A DNA stretch of 64,000 nucleotides from Companilactobacillus kimchii DSM 13961 = JCM 10707 (GTDB lineage Bacteria > Bacillota > Bacilli > Lactobacillales > Lactobacillaceae), in contig NZ_AZDH01000014.1 of NCBI RefSeq assembly GCF_001435445.1, positions 175,864 through 239,863 of the forward strand. The letters are read 5' to 3'. Within the stretch, counting starts at the first letter, position 1, and every line of letters starts with the position of its first letter. Made by a program: the position numbers and the translations under genes. This document shows, in pieces, positions 19,625 to 28,955 of this stretch. Under the pieces are notes generated by a model. The model did no database searches. It was not told the origin of the DNA and worked only from the letters and a program-made list of their open reading frames with translations.

Positions 19625-21169
19625 TTATAGATTTGTTCTGATCTTGAATGACTTTTTGCTACGACCATTACGTTTATTGTCATGTTCGCGACGCTTGCCA
19701 CCCTTGTCATCATGATGTCCTCCATCACGACGGTCGCTGTTACGGCGTCTGCCATTGCCACTGCCACCACGGTGATCTCCACCACCACGATGTCCGTTGA
19801 ACTTACCACGACGACCATGACCTGAACGACTGTGACTTACCTTACGTGAAGGAAGTGGTCTTTCAGGAGCAATCTTAACAGGAACACTTTGAGCATCCTT
19901 GATTGATTCACTTAAGAAAATACGAGCGATATCTTCGGCAGAATAATCTGCTAACAATTCTTGAACAGCTGAATCGAAACGATCCAAGTGTTTGTCATGT
20001 TCCAAAGTATCTTTAATATCTTGCTTAACTGATTCCAATTGTCCTTTAAGAACTTCTTTGTCAGTAGGTTGAGCAAGTGGTTCCATACGTTTCTTAGTTA
20101 AGTTTTCAATTGTACGTAGGTAGCCCATTTCATTTGGTGTAACGAATGTTACAGAAACACCAGAATGTCCGGCACGACCTGTACGGCCAATACGGTGAAC
20201 ATAACTATCAGGATCTTGAGGAATATCATAGTTATAAACATGTGATACACCAGAAATATCCAATCCACGAGCAGCAACATCAGTTGCAACTAAGAAGTCC
20301 AACTTACCAGCTTTAAACTTACGTAAAACGCTAGTTCTCTTATCCTGTGATAAGTCACCATGAATACCTTCAGCATTATAACCACGAGCTTGTAAGCCAC
20401 GTGTAAGTTCATCAACACGACGCTTTGTACGACCAAAGATCAAAGCTAACTCTGGAGCTTGAACATCGAATAAACGAGTCATCAAGTCAAACTTTTCAAA
20501 TTCTCTAGCTTTAACAAAGTATTGATCGATCTTATCAGCAGTCAATTCTTTTGACTTGATCTTAACGATTTGAGGATCTGTCATAAACTTATCAGCAATT
20601 TTCATGATAGGTTTTGGCATTGTAGCTGAGAATAGCAATGTTTGATGTTTGTTTGGAACGTTTGAAAGGATACTTTCAATATCTTCAACGAATCCCATAT
20701 CTAACATTTCATCAGCTTCATCAAGAACAACGGTATTAACGTTGCCAAGTTTCAAGGTGTGACGGTTGATGTGGTCAAGCATTCTTCCGGGAGTACCAAC
20801 CACGATCTGAGGGTGATTCTTCAAGGCACGGATCTGTCTTCTAATATCTGATCCACCATAAACACTTTGAACCTTAACCTTCTTGTCACTACCTAAGCGG
20901 TAAAGTTCTTCCTGTGTTTGAATAGCTAATTCTCTAGTTGGAGAGATAATCAATGCTTGAATATTACTTGATTGAGTATCAACGGCATTTAAAATTGGTA
21001 AACCAAAGGCTGCCGTCTTTCCTGTACCAGTTTGAGCTTGGCCAATTACGTCGGCCCCACTCATAACTAGTGGAATAGTTTGAGCTTGGATGGGTGTTGT
21101 TTCTTCGAAACCGGCTTCATTAATAGCGCTCAGTAATCTGGGATCTAAATCTAATTCTTTAAATTTCAC
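19625..21169 (-). CDS. cshA: DEAD-box RNA helicase CshA
   Basis: ATP-dependent RNA unwinding in mRNA decay and ribosome assembly, especially in the cold. The Q motif is near residues 22-30 ([10 protein letters not shown]), motif I AQTGTGKT at 45-52, DEAD at 150-153, SAT near 190, and [10 protein letters not shown] in the C-lobe. After about residue 440 there is a long basic Gly/Arg/His-rich RNA-binding tail. Its 514 residues fit the lactobacillar CshA form. It sits between murF and acpS. Confidence 0.95.
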   Translation of the reverse strand: MKFKELDLDPRLLSAINEAGFEETTPIQAQTIPLVMSGADVIGQAQTGTGKTAAFGLPILNAVDTQSSNIQALIISPTRELAIQTQEELYRLGSDKKVKVQSVYGGSDIRRQIRALKNHPQIVVGTPGRMLDHINRHTLKLGNVNTVVLDEADEMLDMGFVEDIESILSNVPNKHQTLLFSATMPKPIMKIADKFMTDPQIVKIKSKELTADKIDQYFVKAREFEKFDLMTRLFDVQAPELALIFGRTKRRVDELTRGLQARGYNAEGIHGDLSQDKRTSVLRKFKAGKLDFLVATDVAARGLDISGVSHVYNYDIPQDPDSYVHRIGRTGRAGHSGVSVTFVTPNEMGYLRTIENLTKKRMEPLAQPTDKEVLKGQLESVKQDIKDTLEHDKHLDRFDSAVQELLADYSAEDIARIFLSESIKDAQSVPVKIAPERPLPSRKVSHSRSGHGRRGKFNGHRGGGDHRGGSGNGRRRNSDRRDGGHHDDKGGKRREHDNKRNGRSKKSFKIRTNL

Positions 21170-21251
21170 AAATGTCCTCCATTTTTTAAAACACGATAAA
21201 TAACAATCTATCTACTCTACCATGTTTTATGAACAATCTCAATCGACAAGA

Positions 21252-22616
21252 CTAAATTAGTTCATGTAAAACGTTTTCTAAGTGAATTCCATGGCTACCC
21301 TTTAATAAAATCGTGTCATTGGGCTGTAATTCTTCTTTTAATTTTGTAGTTAATTCTTCCAACTGATCCTTTTCGAACCAAAAAAGATCGTTTGTTTCAT
21401 ATTTAGCACTGAGTTTATTGCGTAAATACTTCATATAGTCACCAACAAGATAAACTTTGGCAAAATCTTCTTTATTAATATGGCTTGCTAAGGACTCATG
21501 GAGCGTTTCCGATGCCTGACCTAACTCTAGCATATCGCCTAAGACAATCAATTTACGACCTGTAGTCTTAATATCCTTCAAACTGTTAAGTACTTCGATA
21601 GCTGCAGTTGGATTAGAGTTATAAACATCACTCAAAATATCAGCACCATTTTGAGCTTTCATCCATTCAGTACGGTTGGCTGTCACAAATAAATCTTTCA
21701 ATGCTTGTTGCATAGCTTCCGGCTTAATATGAGACATTTTACCTACTAGCATTGCAGCCAAAGCATTATTAACATTGTATTCACCCATCATTGGGATTTC
21801 GAAATCTAGTTCGGGCCACAAATTAGTTTTAAAACTAGTGGTCGTTTTACCAGGATTAATTTCCGTTGCATACAAGTCATTATTATCATGATTACCAAAA
21901 GTTGCTTGTCTTTGACTAACTTTTTTAGCACGCTCCAACAGTAGTGGTTCATCCCCATTGTAAACAAAGGTTCCATCTTCGTTAAGATGATCGACGATTT
22001 CCATTTTTGCATCAGCAATTTTAGCTCTAGTACCAAAAAATTCAATGTGCGCTTCACCAATCATTGTAATAACGGAAATATCAGGGTTAGCAATATCGCT
22101 CAAATGGTCAATTTGACCAGGACGATCCATTCCCATTTCGACAACTAAAACTTCAGTATTAGTTGGCATATTCAAAATTGTGTATGGCACACCAATTTCA
22201 TTATTGAAGTTTTGTGGAGTTTTAGCAACATTATTGCTCGTACTTAAAATTTTGGCAATCATATCTTTAGTCGTTGTTTTACCGTTACTACCTGTCACAG
22301 CAACAACTTTAGGATTTACTTTCTTTAAATAATACTTAGCTAAATTTTCAAAAGCTTCTGAAACATTTTTTACAACAACGTAAGGTACTTCGTCGTTAGG
22401 AACTTCGTGATCACTTTGCCAAATAGTCGCACTGATACCATTCTTAATTGCACTATTAATAAACTCATGTCCATCACGTTCCCCCTGCAATGGAAAAAAT
22501 AAATCACCAGTTTTAGCTTTACGACTGTCGAAACAAACCCCTGTTATTTCAACATCTTCAACGTTGTCACTTTCAATTTTTAATGCAGAGTAAACTTCCC
22601 TTAACTTCATCTTCAT
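21252..22616 (-). CDS. murF: UDP-MurNAc-tripeptide:D-Ala-D-Ala ligase MurF
   Basis: Adds D-Ala-D-Ala to the UDP-MurNAc tripeptide, the last cytoplasmic step of peptide-stem synthesis. The ATP loop GSNGKTT is at 109-115, the Mur-ligase NFNNEIGVP follows, and SNPTAAIEVL is in the C-terminal domain. Its 454 residues are normal. The first ATG was chosen because AAGGAAG lies about 9 bases upstream. It is functionally linked with alr three genes downstream, which supplies D-alanine. Confidence 0.96.
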   Translation of the reverse strand: MKMKLREVYSALKIESDNVEDVEITGVCFDSRKAKTGDLFFPLQGERDGHEFINSAIKNGISATIWQSDHEVPNDEVPYVVVKNVSEAFENLAKYYLKKVNPKVVAVTGSNGKTTTKDMIAKILSTSNNVAKTPQNFNNEIGVPYTILNMPTNTEVLVVEMGMDRPGQIDHLSDIANPDISVITMIGEAHIEFFGTRAKIADAKMEIVDHLNEDGTFVYNGDEPLLLERAKKVSQRQATFGNHDNNDLYATEINPGKTTTSFKTNLWPELDFEIPMMGEYNVNNALAAMLVGKMSHIKPEAMQQALKDLFVTANRTEWMKAQNGADILSDVYNSNPTAAIEVLNSLKDIKTTGRKLIVLGDMLELGQASETLHESLASHINKEDFAKVYLVGDYMKYLRNKLSAKYETNDLFWFEKDQLEELTTKLKEELQPNDTILLKGSHGIHLENVLHELI

Positions 22617-22705
22617 AGAAAAACTTCCTTAATTTGAAAAAATAATTTTATAAGATATAAACAAAAAAAGAGTATACTAAGATACTTAGAAAGGATTTGA
22701 TGTAT

Positions 22706-23938
22706 ATGACATCTAATACAAGTGATACTCCCGAACCGAATAATTATTGGAAAAAGAATCTAATAGTTTTATGGTTTAGTACTTTTGTATCAGGTATTGG
22801 CTTTAGTATGATTACACCTTTTATGCCATTATACATTAACCAGTTAGGTAATTTCACAAAAAGTCAACTTGTGATCTGGAATGGTATTGCCTTCTCATCG
22901 ACCTTTTTGGTCATGGCGATCATTTCTCCTATTTGGGGTAAGATTGCTGACCGTCGAGGTCGGAAATTAATGCTGATCCGGGCTTCACTTGGTATGGCGA
23001 TTGTTATTTTCCTACAGGCCTTCGTAACTGCACCTTGGCAATTAGTTGTTTTAAGACTCCTTCAAGGTGTCTTTTCTGGATTTGTTAGTAACTCCAATAC
23101 GTTAATTGCTTCAACAGCTCCTAGATCTGAAAGTGGAAAAGCCTTGGGTACCTTAAACACCGGTGTTATCTCCGGTACTTTATTAGGTCCACTGGTCGGC
23201 GGTGTAATTGCACAATATTTTGGTTATCGAATTCCCTTTATGATAACCGGCTCTCTACTTTTCATTGCTTTCATCTTGGTTACTATCTTCATCAAAGAAG
23301 ATTTCAAACCAATTCCCAAAGGTGAAGAGGAATCAACTAAGGAAATTTTCCACAAGTTGAAAAATCCTAATCTCATTTTGGCAATGTTTGTCACAACCAT
23401 GATCATTCAGACCTCTAACAACTCAATCAATCCGATCATCAGTTTGTACGTTAAACAATTGATGCACAATTCTAGTCAGGTCACGTTGGTTGCCGGAGTC
23501 GTTGCAGCGATGCCAGGTATTGCTAATATTATTGCGGCACCTAGATTTGGTGCTTTGGGTGATAAGATTGGAACGGGGAAAATTTTAGTTGGCGGATTAA
23601 TCTTTGCCATCTTGGTTTACATTCCACAAGCCTTCGTCACTAATGTTTGGCAGCTAGCTGCTTTGAGATTCTTAGTTGGCGTTTCCGATGCCTGCTTGGT
23701 CCCTCAAGTTCAGACAATCCTAGCCAAATACACTGATCCAAAATACACTGGTAGAATCTTCGGATATAATCAGTCATTCCAATCAGTTGGTAATGTCTGT
23801 GGACCACTTCTAGGTTCTTATATCACCAGTGCTTTAAGTTATTCCGCTGTCTTTATCAGTACTAGTGGTTTAGCTTTGATCAACTTTATCTGGGTTTATA
23901 CACATTTGAAATCAAAGAAAAGCAAAGTCAAAATATAA
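22706..23938 (+). CDS. MFS drug-efflux transporter (DHA1 type)
   Basis: Twelve-helix membrane transporter of about 410 residues. The signature A motif GKIADRRGRKLML lies in the loop between TM2 and TM3, and RLLQGVFSGF and GTLNTGVISGTLLGPLVGG (motif C) mark it as an antiporter of the NorA/PmrA multidrug group. The substrate is unknown. Starts at TTG 22697 and ATG 22700 are possible, but ATG 22706 has the best spacing from AAAGGA. It diverges from murF and ends at a bidirectional terminator. Confidence 0.85.
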   Translation: MTSNTSDTPEPNNYWKKNLIVLWFSTFVSGIGFSMITPFMPLYINQLGNFTKSQLVIWNGIAFSSTFLVMAIISPIWGKIADRRGRKLMLIRASLGMAIVIFLQAFVTAPWQLVVLRLLQGVFSGFVSNSNTLIASTAPRSESGKALGTLNTGVISGTLLGPLVGGVIAQYFGYRIPFMITGSLLFIAFILVTIFIKEDFKPIPKGEEESTKEIFHKLKNPNLILAMFVTTMIIQTSNNSINPIISLYVKQLMHNSSQVTLVAGVVAAMPGIANIIAAPRFGALGDKIGTGKILVGGLIFAILVYIPQAFVTNVWQLAALRFLVGVSDACLVPQVQTILAKYTDPKYTGRIFGYNQSFQSVGNVCGPLLGSYITSALSYSAVFISTSGLALINFIWVYTHLKSKKSKVKI

Positions 23939-23949
23939 AGCTTTGCAAA

Positions 23950-23983
23950 AAAAATAAGCCATCCATTCGGATGACTTTTTTTA
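23950..23983. terminator. Bidirectional terminator, MFS gene / rpmE2
   Basis: AAGCCATCC and GGATGACTT pair around a CATTC-type loop, with A-runs on the left and T-runs on the right. It serves both converging genes. Confidence 0.88.
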
Positions 23984-24229
23984 CTTGTTTGACAAGCCAT
24001 ATTTCTTGTTGAAACGGTCGATACGTCCATCTGCTTGAGCAAACTTTTGTTTACCAGTGTAGAAAGGATGTGAATCTGATGAGATTTCAACACGAATTAA
24101 TGGATATTCGTTACCTTCGTAATCAGTTGTTTCTTTTGATTCAACAGTTGAACCAGCTAAGAATTTCTTACCTGTTGATGAGTCCATAAATACAACTTGA
24201 TGGTAATCTGGGTGAATTCCTTGTTTCAT
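23981..24229 (-). CDS. rpmE2: Ribosomal protein L31, type B
   Basis: Large-subunit protein L31 of the zinc-free (C-minus) type: it starts [20 protein letters not shown] and contains no cysteine. The proposed start at 24229 follows AAAGGAG by 9 bases. An ATG at 24250 would add seven residues but overlaps the ribosome-binding site and disagrees with the family start. In species with both forms, type B is made under zinc limitation; only this copy is visible here. Confidence 0.96.
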   Translation of the reverse strand: MKQGIHPDYHQVVFMDSSTGKKFLAGSTVESKETTDYEGNEYPLIRVEISSDSHPFYTGKQKFAQADGRIDRFNKKYGLSNK

Positions 24230-24329
24230 TCTATGTCGCTCCTTTGCCATAAATCTTTTACAGAAATATAGATTAAATTACTAACAGTGTCTAATAATAT
24301 CATGAGTTACACAATTATTCAATACCATT

Positions 24330-25778
24330 CTAATAATGTAAGTAAACCTTAGCACTAGAAACTGAATCAATTAGATCTTGATCGTGATCGATTAACAACA
24401 TCGTTGGATGTTGTTTTTTTATTGCCTCGATAATTTGTTGACGTGTAATTACGTCTAAATAATTCAACGGTTCGTCCCAGAAATAGAGATTAGCCTTTTC
24501 TGATAAACTGACTGCTAGTGCGACTTTTCGACGTTGTCCCTGACTCATTTGTTCAATCGGTTGTTCAAAAAGATAACGTTCAAAACCTAATTTACGTAAA
24601 TTAGAAAAAATCAATTCTGGTTCGATTTGTTTTTGTTCCGCTAACTGTCTGATAGTGCCTTGCAACTCATTGTCTTGACGTAGATAAGAAATTTTTAACC
24701 CTTTAACCAATTGAATATCTCCGCTTTGTTCAAAAAAATGAGACAATCCTAAAATACTTTTGACCATTGAACTTTTTCCAATTCCATTGGGTCCCATAAG
24801 TGAAACGACTTGATTCACTTCTATTTTAAAATCAACTTTAGGAACCACTATCGCACTCTTTTTCAAGGATAAACCAACTACCTGTAGAAGAACCTTAGGG
24901 TACTTTAATTCTTGATAATTAAATTTTAATGGACTTTCAATCTCAATATTCTTCAATAAAGACTGCTTCTCACTTACCGATTTATCAATTCGTTTCAGGA
25001 CATGTTGGGCCTTCTTCATCATCTTTCTGGCAGTACTATCAGGATTGACTTCCGATTCCAATGCCCAATTTCTTCGTTCGTTAGCTGTGACCTTTAAACG
25101 ATTAATATCTTTTTGCAACTGCCTCTTTTGAGATAATTCTCGTTCATCCTGATAATTCTTTTGCCGTTGCCAAGTATCGAAGTTTCCTTTATAAATCGAA
25201 ATTTCGTTTCGATCAATTGATATTACATGATTAATCACTGGATTTAAAAAACTTTTATCATGACTTATAACTATAAATCCCTTTTTACCTTTTAAGTAAT
25301 TAGCTACTGTTTTTCATCCTTCAACATCTAAGTGATTCGTCGGTTCATCAAGCAATTGAAAACCTGATTCATCGAGAAACAGAATAGCCAACAACACTTT
25401 AGTTTGTTCACCCGGACTTAAATTAGAAAATTTTCGTTGCAAAATATCGGCGTTCAGTTGCAACTTTTCTAATTCAATTTCAATTTTCCAAAGATCGTAA
25501 TCTTCTAAATGTGCTAAATTCTTAACAACTTCAACGGTTGGCACATTTTTATCAACAACCGTCTGTGGATAATAATAAAAGTTCAGATTAGAAATTATTT
25601 CCCCTGAAAAGTTTAATTGCCCCATTATCATCTTTAATAAAGTTGTCTTACCTCGGCCATTACGTCCTATCAGACCCAATTTCCACGACTCATCTATTTT
25701 CAAATTGATTTTGCTGAAAAGATCTGTTGCCATTTGGTCATATCTAAAACTAGCATCTTTTATTTGTATTGTTCCCAT
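24330..25778 (-). pseudogene. ABC-F ribosomal-protection-type ATPase, broken by one TGA
   Basis: Reading is in frame from 25778 to 24330 except for one TGA at 25314-25316, where the intact neighbour has Arg (context LDVEG-stop-KTVANYL). NBD1 keeps GRNGRGKTT, LSPGEQ and DEPTNHLD; NBD2 keeps GPNGIGKSS, MSQGQRRK and DEPLNYLD. The inter-domain linker is about 16-20 residues shorter than in the intact copy. The simplest reading is a recent nonsense mutation (CGA to TGA). Read-through, or two separate half-proteins from an internal start near 25238, cannot be excluded. Confidence 0.85.
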
Positions 25779-25795
25779 AAGAAAAATACCCCCGA

Positions 25796-25824
25796 TGTAG
25801 TCAAAGGCTTACTTGGACTACATA
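25796..25824 (-). promoter_or_regulatory. Hairpin just before the broken ABC-F gene
   Basis: On the minus strand ATGTAGTC pairs with GACTACAT around a 13-base loop. It is followed directly by CGGGGGT, which is the ribosome-binding site of the broken gene. No T-run follows, so it may affect translation rather than termination. It is a different structure from the leader of the intact copy. Confidence 0.45.
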
Positions 25825-25887
25825 AATTTATATGATGTATTAAAGAATTTTTTCTCAACTTTAAAACTCCCTTTCGTTTCCACATAA

Positions 25888-27384
25888 TTATTTATGTAGT
25901 TCAATCTTTTTACTAGATACCGCATCAATTAAATCCTGATCATGATCAATTAACAACATCGTTGGATGTTGTTTTTTTATTGCCTCGATAATTTGTTGAC
26001 GAGTAATTACGTCTAAATAATTTAACGGTTCGTCCCAGAAATAAAGATTAGCCTTTTCTGATAAACTGACTGCTAGTGCGACTTTTCGACGTTGTCCCTG
26101 ACTCATTTGTTCAATCGGTTGTTCAAAAAGATAACGTTCAAAACCTAATTTACGTAAATTAGAAAAAATCAATTCTGGTTCGATTTGTTTTTGTTCCGCT
26201 AACTGCCTGATAGTGCCTTGCAACTCATTGTCTTGACGTAAATAAGAAATTTTTAAATTATTGGCAACATGGATCTGTCCAGCCTGTTCAAAAGGCTGTG
26301 ACAAACCTAGAATTTGTTTAAAGATAGTTGTCTTACCAATTCCGTTAGGTCCAATCAAGGATACTACTTGATTTCGTTTCACTTTGAAATCAACTGTTGG
26401 TGTCACAATATTCTCATGTTGTAATGTTAAATTTTCTACCTGTACAAATACGTCAGGATGCGATAATTTTTCGTAATTTAGTTCGATAGGGGCTTCTATT
26501 TCGATATTTTTCAATAAAGTTTTCTTCTCATCGATAGCCGAATTAACTCGACGTTCAGCCGTTTTGGCCTTTTTCATCATCTTAGCTGCCTTAGTCCCAA
26601 TGAAGCCTTTATCCAAATGCACTTTTTCAGTGTAATGCTTTCTATTCTTATGCGATTCAGTTTGTCTGGACCAGTTCTCACGTTTAACCGCTGTTTCATG
26701 AAGTCGATTAATATCTTTCTTTAACTGCTCCTTTTCAGCCAACTCTGACTGATCTTGACGTTCTTTTTGTTCTTGCCAAGTATCAAAATTTCCTTTGTAC
26801 ACTACTACGTCACTACGATCAATTGAAATAACATGGTCAATTACTGGATTCAAGAAGCTCTTATCATGACTAATCACAATAAAGCCTTTTTTACTCTTGA
26901 GATATTCTGAAACAATCTTTCTACCTTCAATATCTAAGTGATTAGTTGGTTCATCAATTAATTGAAATCCTGATTCATCAATAAACAAGATTGCCAACAA
27001 TACTTTGGTCCGTTCACCTGGACTCAAGGTTGAAAACTCTTGCCGCAAAACGTCTACGTCAACTTGCAACTTTTCTAATTCAATTTCGATTTTCCAAAGA
27101 TCATAATCTTCTAAATGTGCTAAATTCTTAACTACTTCAACGGTTGGCACATTTTTATCAACAACCGTCTGTGGATAATAATAAAAATTCAAATTGGAAA
27201 GGATTTGGCCTTGATACTGTAACTGTCCTAACAACATCTTCATCAAAGTTGTTTTTCCACGACCATTACGTCCGATTAAACCTAATTTCCAGCTCTCATC
27301 AATCTTTAAATTTAAAGCATTGAATAAATTATCCACCATTTGATCATATTTAAAACTGACATTTTCTATTTGAATTGTTCCCAT
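25888..27384 (-). CDS. ABC-F ATPase, probable antibiotic ribosomal protection protein
   Basis: Soluble twin ATPase of about 498 residues with no membrane domain. ABC-F proteins of this size (Vga/Lsa/VmlR-like) bind the ribosomal E site and dislodge peptidyl-transferase-centre drugs. NBD1 has GRNGRGKTT, LSPGERTK and DEPTNHLD; NBD2 has GPNGIGKTT, MSQGQRRK and DEPLNYLD. The linker between them (about 190-290) is long and basic, as in resistance factors. The start is the ATG at 27384, with GGGGTG upstream. A leader with a terminator/antiterminator supports drug-induced expression. The drug class cannot be read from sequence. Confidence 0.85.
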   Translation of the reverse strand: MGTIQIENVSFKYDQMVDNLFNALNLKIDESWKLGLIGRNGRGKTTLMKMLLGQLQYQGQILSNLNFYYYPQTVVDKNVPTVEVVKNLAHLEDYDLWKIEIELEKLQVDVDVLRQEFSTLSPGERTKVLLAILFIDESGFQLIDEPTNHLDIEGRKIVSEYLKSKKGFIVISHDKSFLNPVIDHVISIDRSDVVVYKGNFDTWQEQKERQDQSELAEKEQLKKDINRLHETAVKRENWSRQTESHKNRKHYTEKVHLDKGFIGTKAAKMMKKAKTAERRVNSAIDEKKTLLKNIEIEAPIELNYEKLSHPDVFVQVENLTLQHENIVTPTVDFKVKRNQVVSLIGPNGIGKTTIFKQILGLSQPFEQAGQIHVANNLKISYLRQDNELQGTIRQLAEQKQIEPELIFSNLRKLGFERYLFEQPIEQMSQGQRRKVALAVSLSEKANLYFWDEPLNYLDVITRQQIIEAIKKQHPTMLLIDHDQDLIDAVSSKKIELHK

Positions 27385-27395
27385 AAAACAACACC

Positions 27396-27560
27396 CCACT
27401 TAAGGTGCGGGTCAGATCGACTTGGTTTGCTCATTCTTTTCGACAAAAAAGAGAACGCTAAACAGCGTTCCCTAATTGTTTTTGGGAAGCACTGTTGAGA
27501 ATTTAAGCCGAGCCAAACTACACACCATATATTTCTATACTTGTATAATTTTGAACTCTA
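27396..27560 (-). promoter_or_regulatory. Attenuator leader of the intact ABC-F gene
   Basis: The terminator GAACGCTGTTTAGCGTTC (27453-27470) is followed by TTTTTT (27445-27450), about 70 bases before the start codon. Its 5' arm can instead pair with an upstream segment: AACAGTGCTTCCC (27484-27496) against GGGAACGCTGTT (27461-27472). These two structures exclude each other, the usual design of drug-inducible ABC-F genes. CACC and GGTG near 27405-27420 could also fold over the ribosome-binding site. Confidence 0.7.
27472..27528 (-). CDS. Candidate 18-residue leader peptide of the ABC-F gene
   Basis: A short frame ATG...TAG encodes MVCSLARLKFSTVLPKNN and stops exactly where the antiterminator's second arm begins. 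Its 3' codons (STVLPK) overlap the first antiterminator arm, so a ribosome stalled by a drug inside it would change which hairpin forms. No clear ribosome-binding site is seen, so translation is uncertain. Confidence 0.4.
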   Translation of the reverse strand: MVCSLARLKFSTVLPKNN

Positions 27561-27640
27561 GCTTATTTTCTCAACGGCGCACTTCCTCTCTTGTATTAAA
27601 CTATCACTAAATCTACCAATTTAAATCCTTAAAGTCAAGA

Positions 27641-28915
27641 CTAAACTAAATCATCTTCGCCAATCAGCTTAACATCAGCATTTAAACAATGTAATTTCCA
27701 AACGACTTGATCATAACCACGCAGAATATTTTCAGCATGATCAATCACTGTTTGACCATCAGCCAACAAACCGGCAATCATCAAGCAAGCGCCAGCTCTG
27801 ATTTCATCGGCACTAACATTAGCACCCTTCAATTGAGCTCCACCATGAACAAAAATCAAATCATTTTCGCTTGTGATATTAGCACCCATCTTAGTCAATT
27901 GAGAAATATGTTTTACTCGCTTGGGATAGATAGTATCAACAATCATTGCTTCACCACTGGCTTTCATCAGTAATGGCGTAATTGGTTGTTGCAAATCTGT
28001 AGCAAAACCAGGATATGGCATTGTCTTGATGTTAACAGCCTTTAAGTTGGGAGATGGCTTCACGTAAATGCTGTCTTCTCCAACTTCAAGGTTCACACCC
28101 ATTTCATCTAATTTAGCTAAAAAGGCATCCAAATGTTCACTGATGATATTCTTTACCAAAATATCGCCACCATTAGCTGCAGCTAAACTAAGATAGGTTC
28201 CTGCTTCAATACGATCTGGGATAATAGTATGAGCATTATTTGAACGTAAGGTATCAACACCTTCGATACGAATTGTTTCGGTACCTACGCCACGGATAGT
28301 TGCTCCCATATTGTTCAAAAACGTTGCTAGGTCAATGATTTCAGGTTCCTTGGCAGCATTTTCAATTATAGTTGTTCCTTTAGCTTTAACAGCAGCCAGA
28401 ATCACATTAATTGTTGCACCAACTGAAACCATATCTAAAAAGATTTTTGCTCCTTTAAGACCTTCTTCAGGAGCTGTAATAATGATTTGCCCGTGTCTGT
28501 TCTCAACGTGTGCACCTAGTGCTTCAAATCCTTTAATATGTTGATCAATTGGACGTGGTCCGATGTCATCCCCACCTGGGAAACCAACAACAGCTTTACC
28601 AAAACGGCCTAGCATTGCTCCCATAAAGTAATATGAAGCTCGCAAACTACTAACTTTTCCACTAGGCAATTCAGCAAATTGGATATTAGTTGGATCAATT
28701 TTTAATACATCATTATTCATTTCAGAAGTAACGTTCATATCTTTTAAAATTGAACGCAAATTTTTTACATCTCTAATTTGTGGTACTGAATCTAACACTA
28801 CAGGTGTATTAGACAAAATAGCAGCTGGAATCAAGGCTACAGTACTATTCTTAGCCCCGCCAATTGTTACTTCACCTGATAATTTCTTTCCACCGTTGAT
28901 TACAAGTTTTTGCAT
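27641..28915 (-). CDS. murA: UDP-GlcNAc 1-carboxyvinyltransferase (MurA/MurZ) with Asp at the catalytic Cys position
   Basis: First committed step of peptidoglycan synthesis: enolpyruvyl transfer from PEP to UDP-GlcNAc. The fold is intact: [12 protein letters not shown] (20-31) with Lys22, [16 protein letters not shown] (91-106), [15 protein letters not shown] (121-135), and DRIEAGTYL. The loop that normally reads PGGCAIGSRP reads [10 protein letters not shown] (113-122), so Asp116 replaces the Cys alkylated by fosfomycin. An Asp here is known in naturally fosfomycin-resistant MurA (for example Mycobacterium). It stands between pyrG and the ABC-F genes. Confidence 0.95.
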   Translation of the reverse strand: MQKLVINGGKKLSGEVTIGGAKNSTVALIPAAILSNTPVVLDSVPQIRDVKNLRSILKDMNVTSEMNNDVLKIDPTNIQFAELPSGKVSSLRASYYFMGAMLGRFGKAVVGFPGGDDIGPRPIDQHIKGFEALGAHVENRHGQIIITAPEEGLKGAKIFLDMVSVGATINVILAAVKAKGTTIIENAAKEPEIIDLATFLNNMGATIRGVGTETIRIEGVDTLRSNNAHTIIPDRIEAGTYLSLAAANGGDILVKNIISEHLDAFLAKLDEMGVNLEVGEDSIYVKPSPNLKAVNIKTMPYPGFATDLQQPITPLLMKASGEAMIVDTIYPKRVKHISQLTKMGANITSENDLIFVHGGAQLKGANVSADEIRAGACLMIAGLLADGQTVIDHAENILRGYDQVVWKLHCLNADVKLIGEDDLV

Positions 28916-28955
28916 AAGCTTTTTCCTAACTATATTTGACTACTTCAAGAGAAGA

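Noticed and set aside
24330-25238. Separate functional single-domain ABC gene
   Set aside because: It is in frame with the upstream half across one TGA and aligns end to end with the intact twin-ATPase neighbour, so it is better read as the 3' part of a broken gene.
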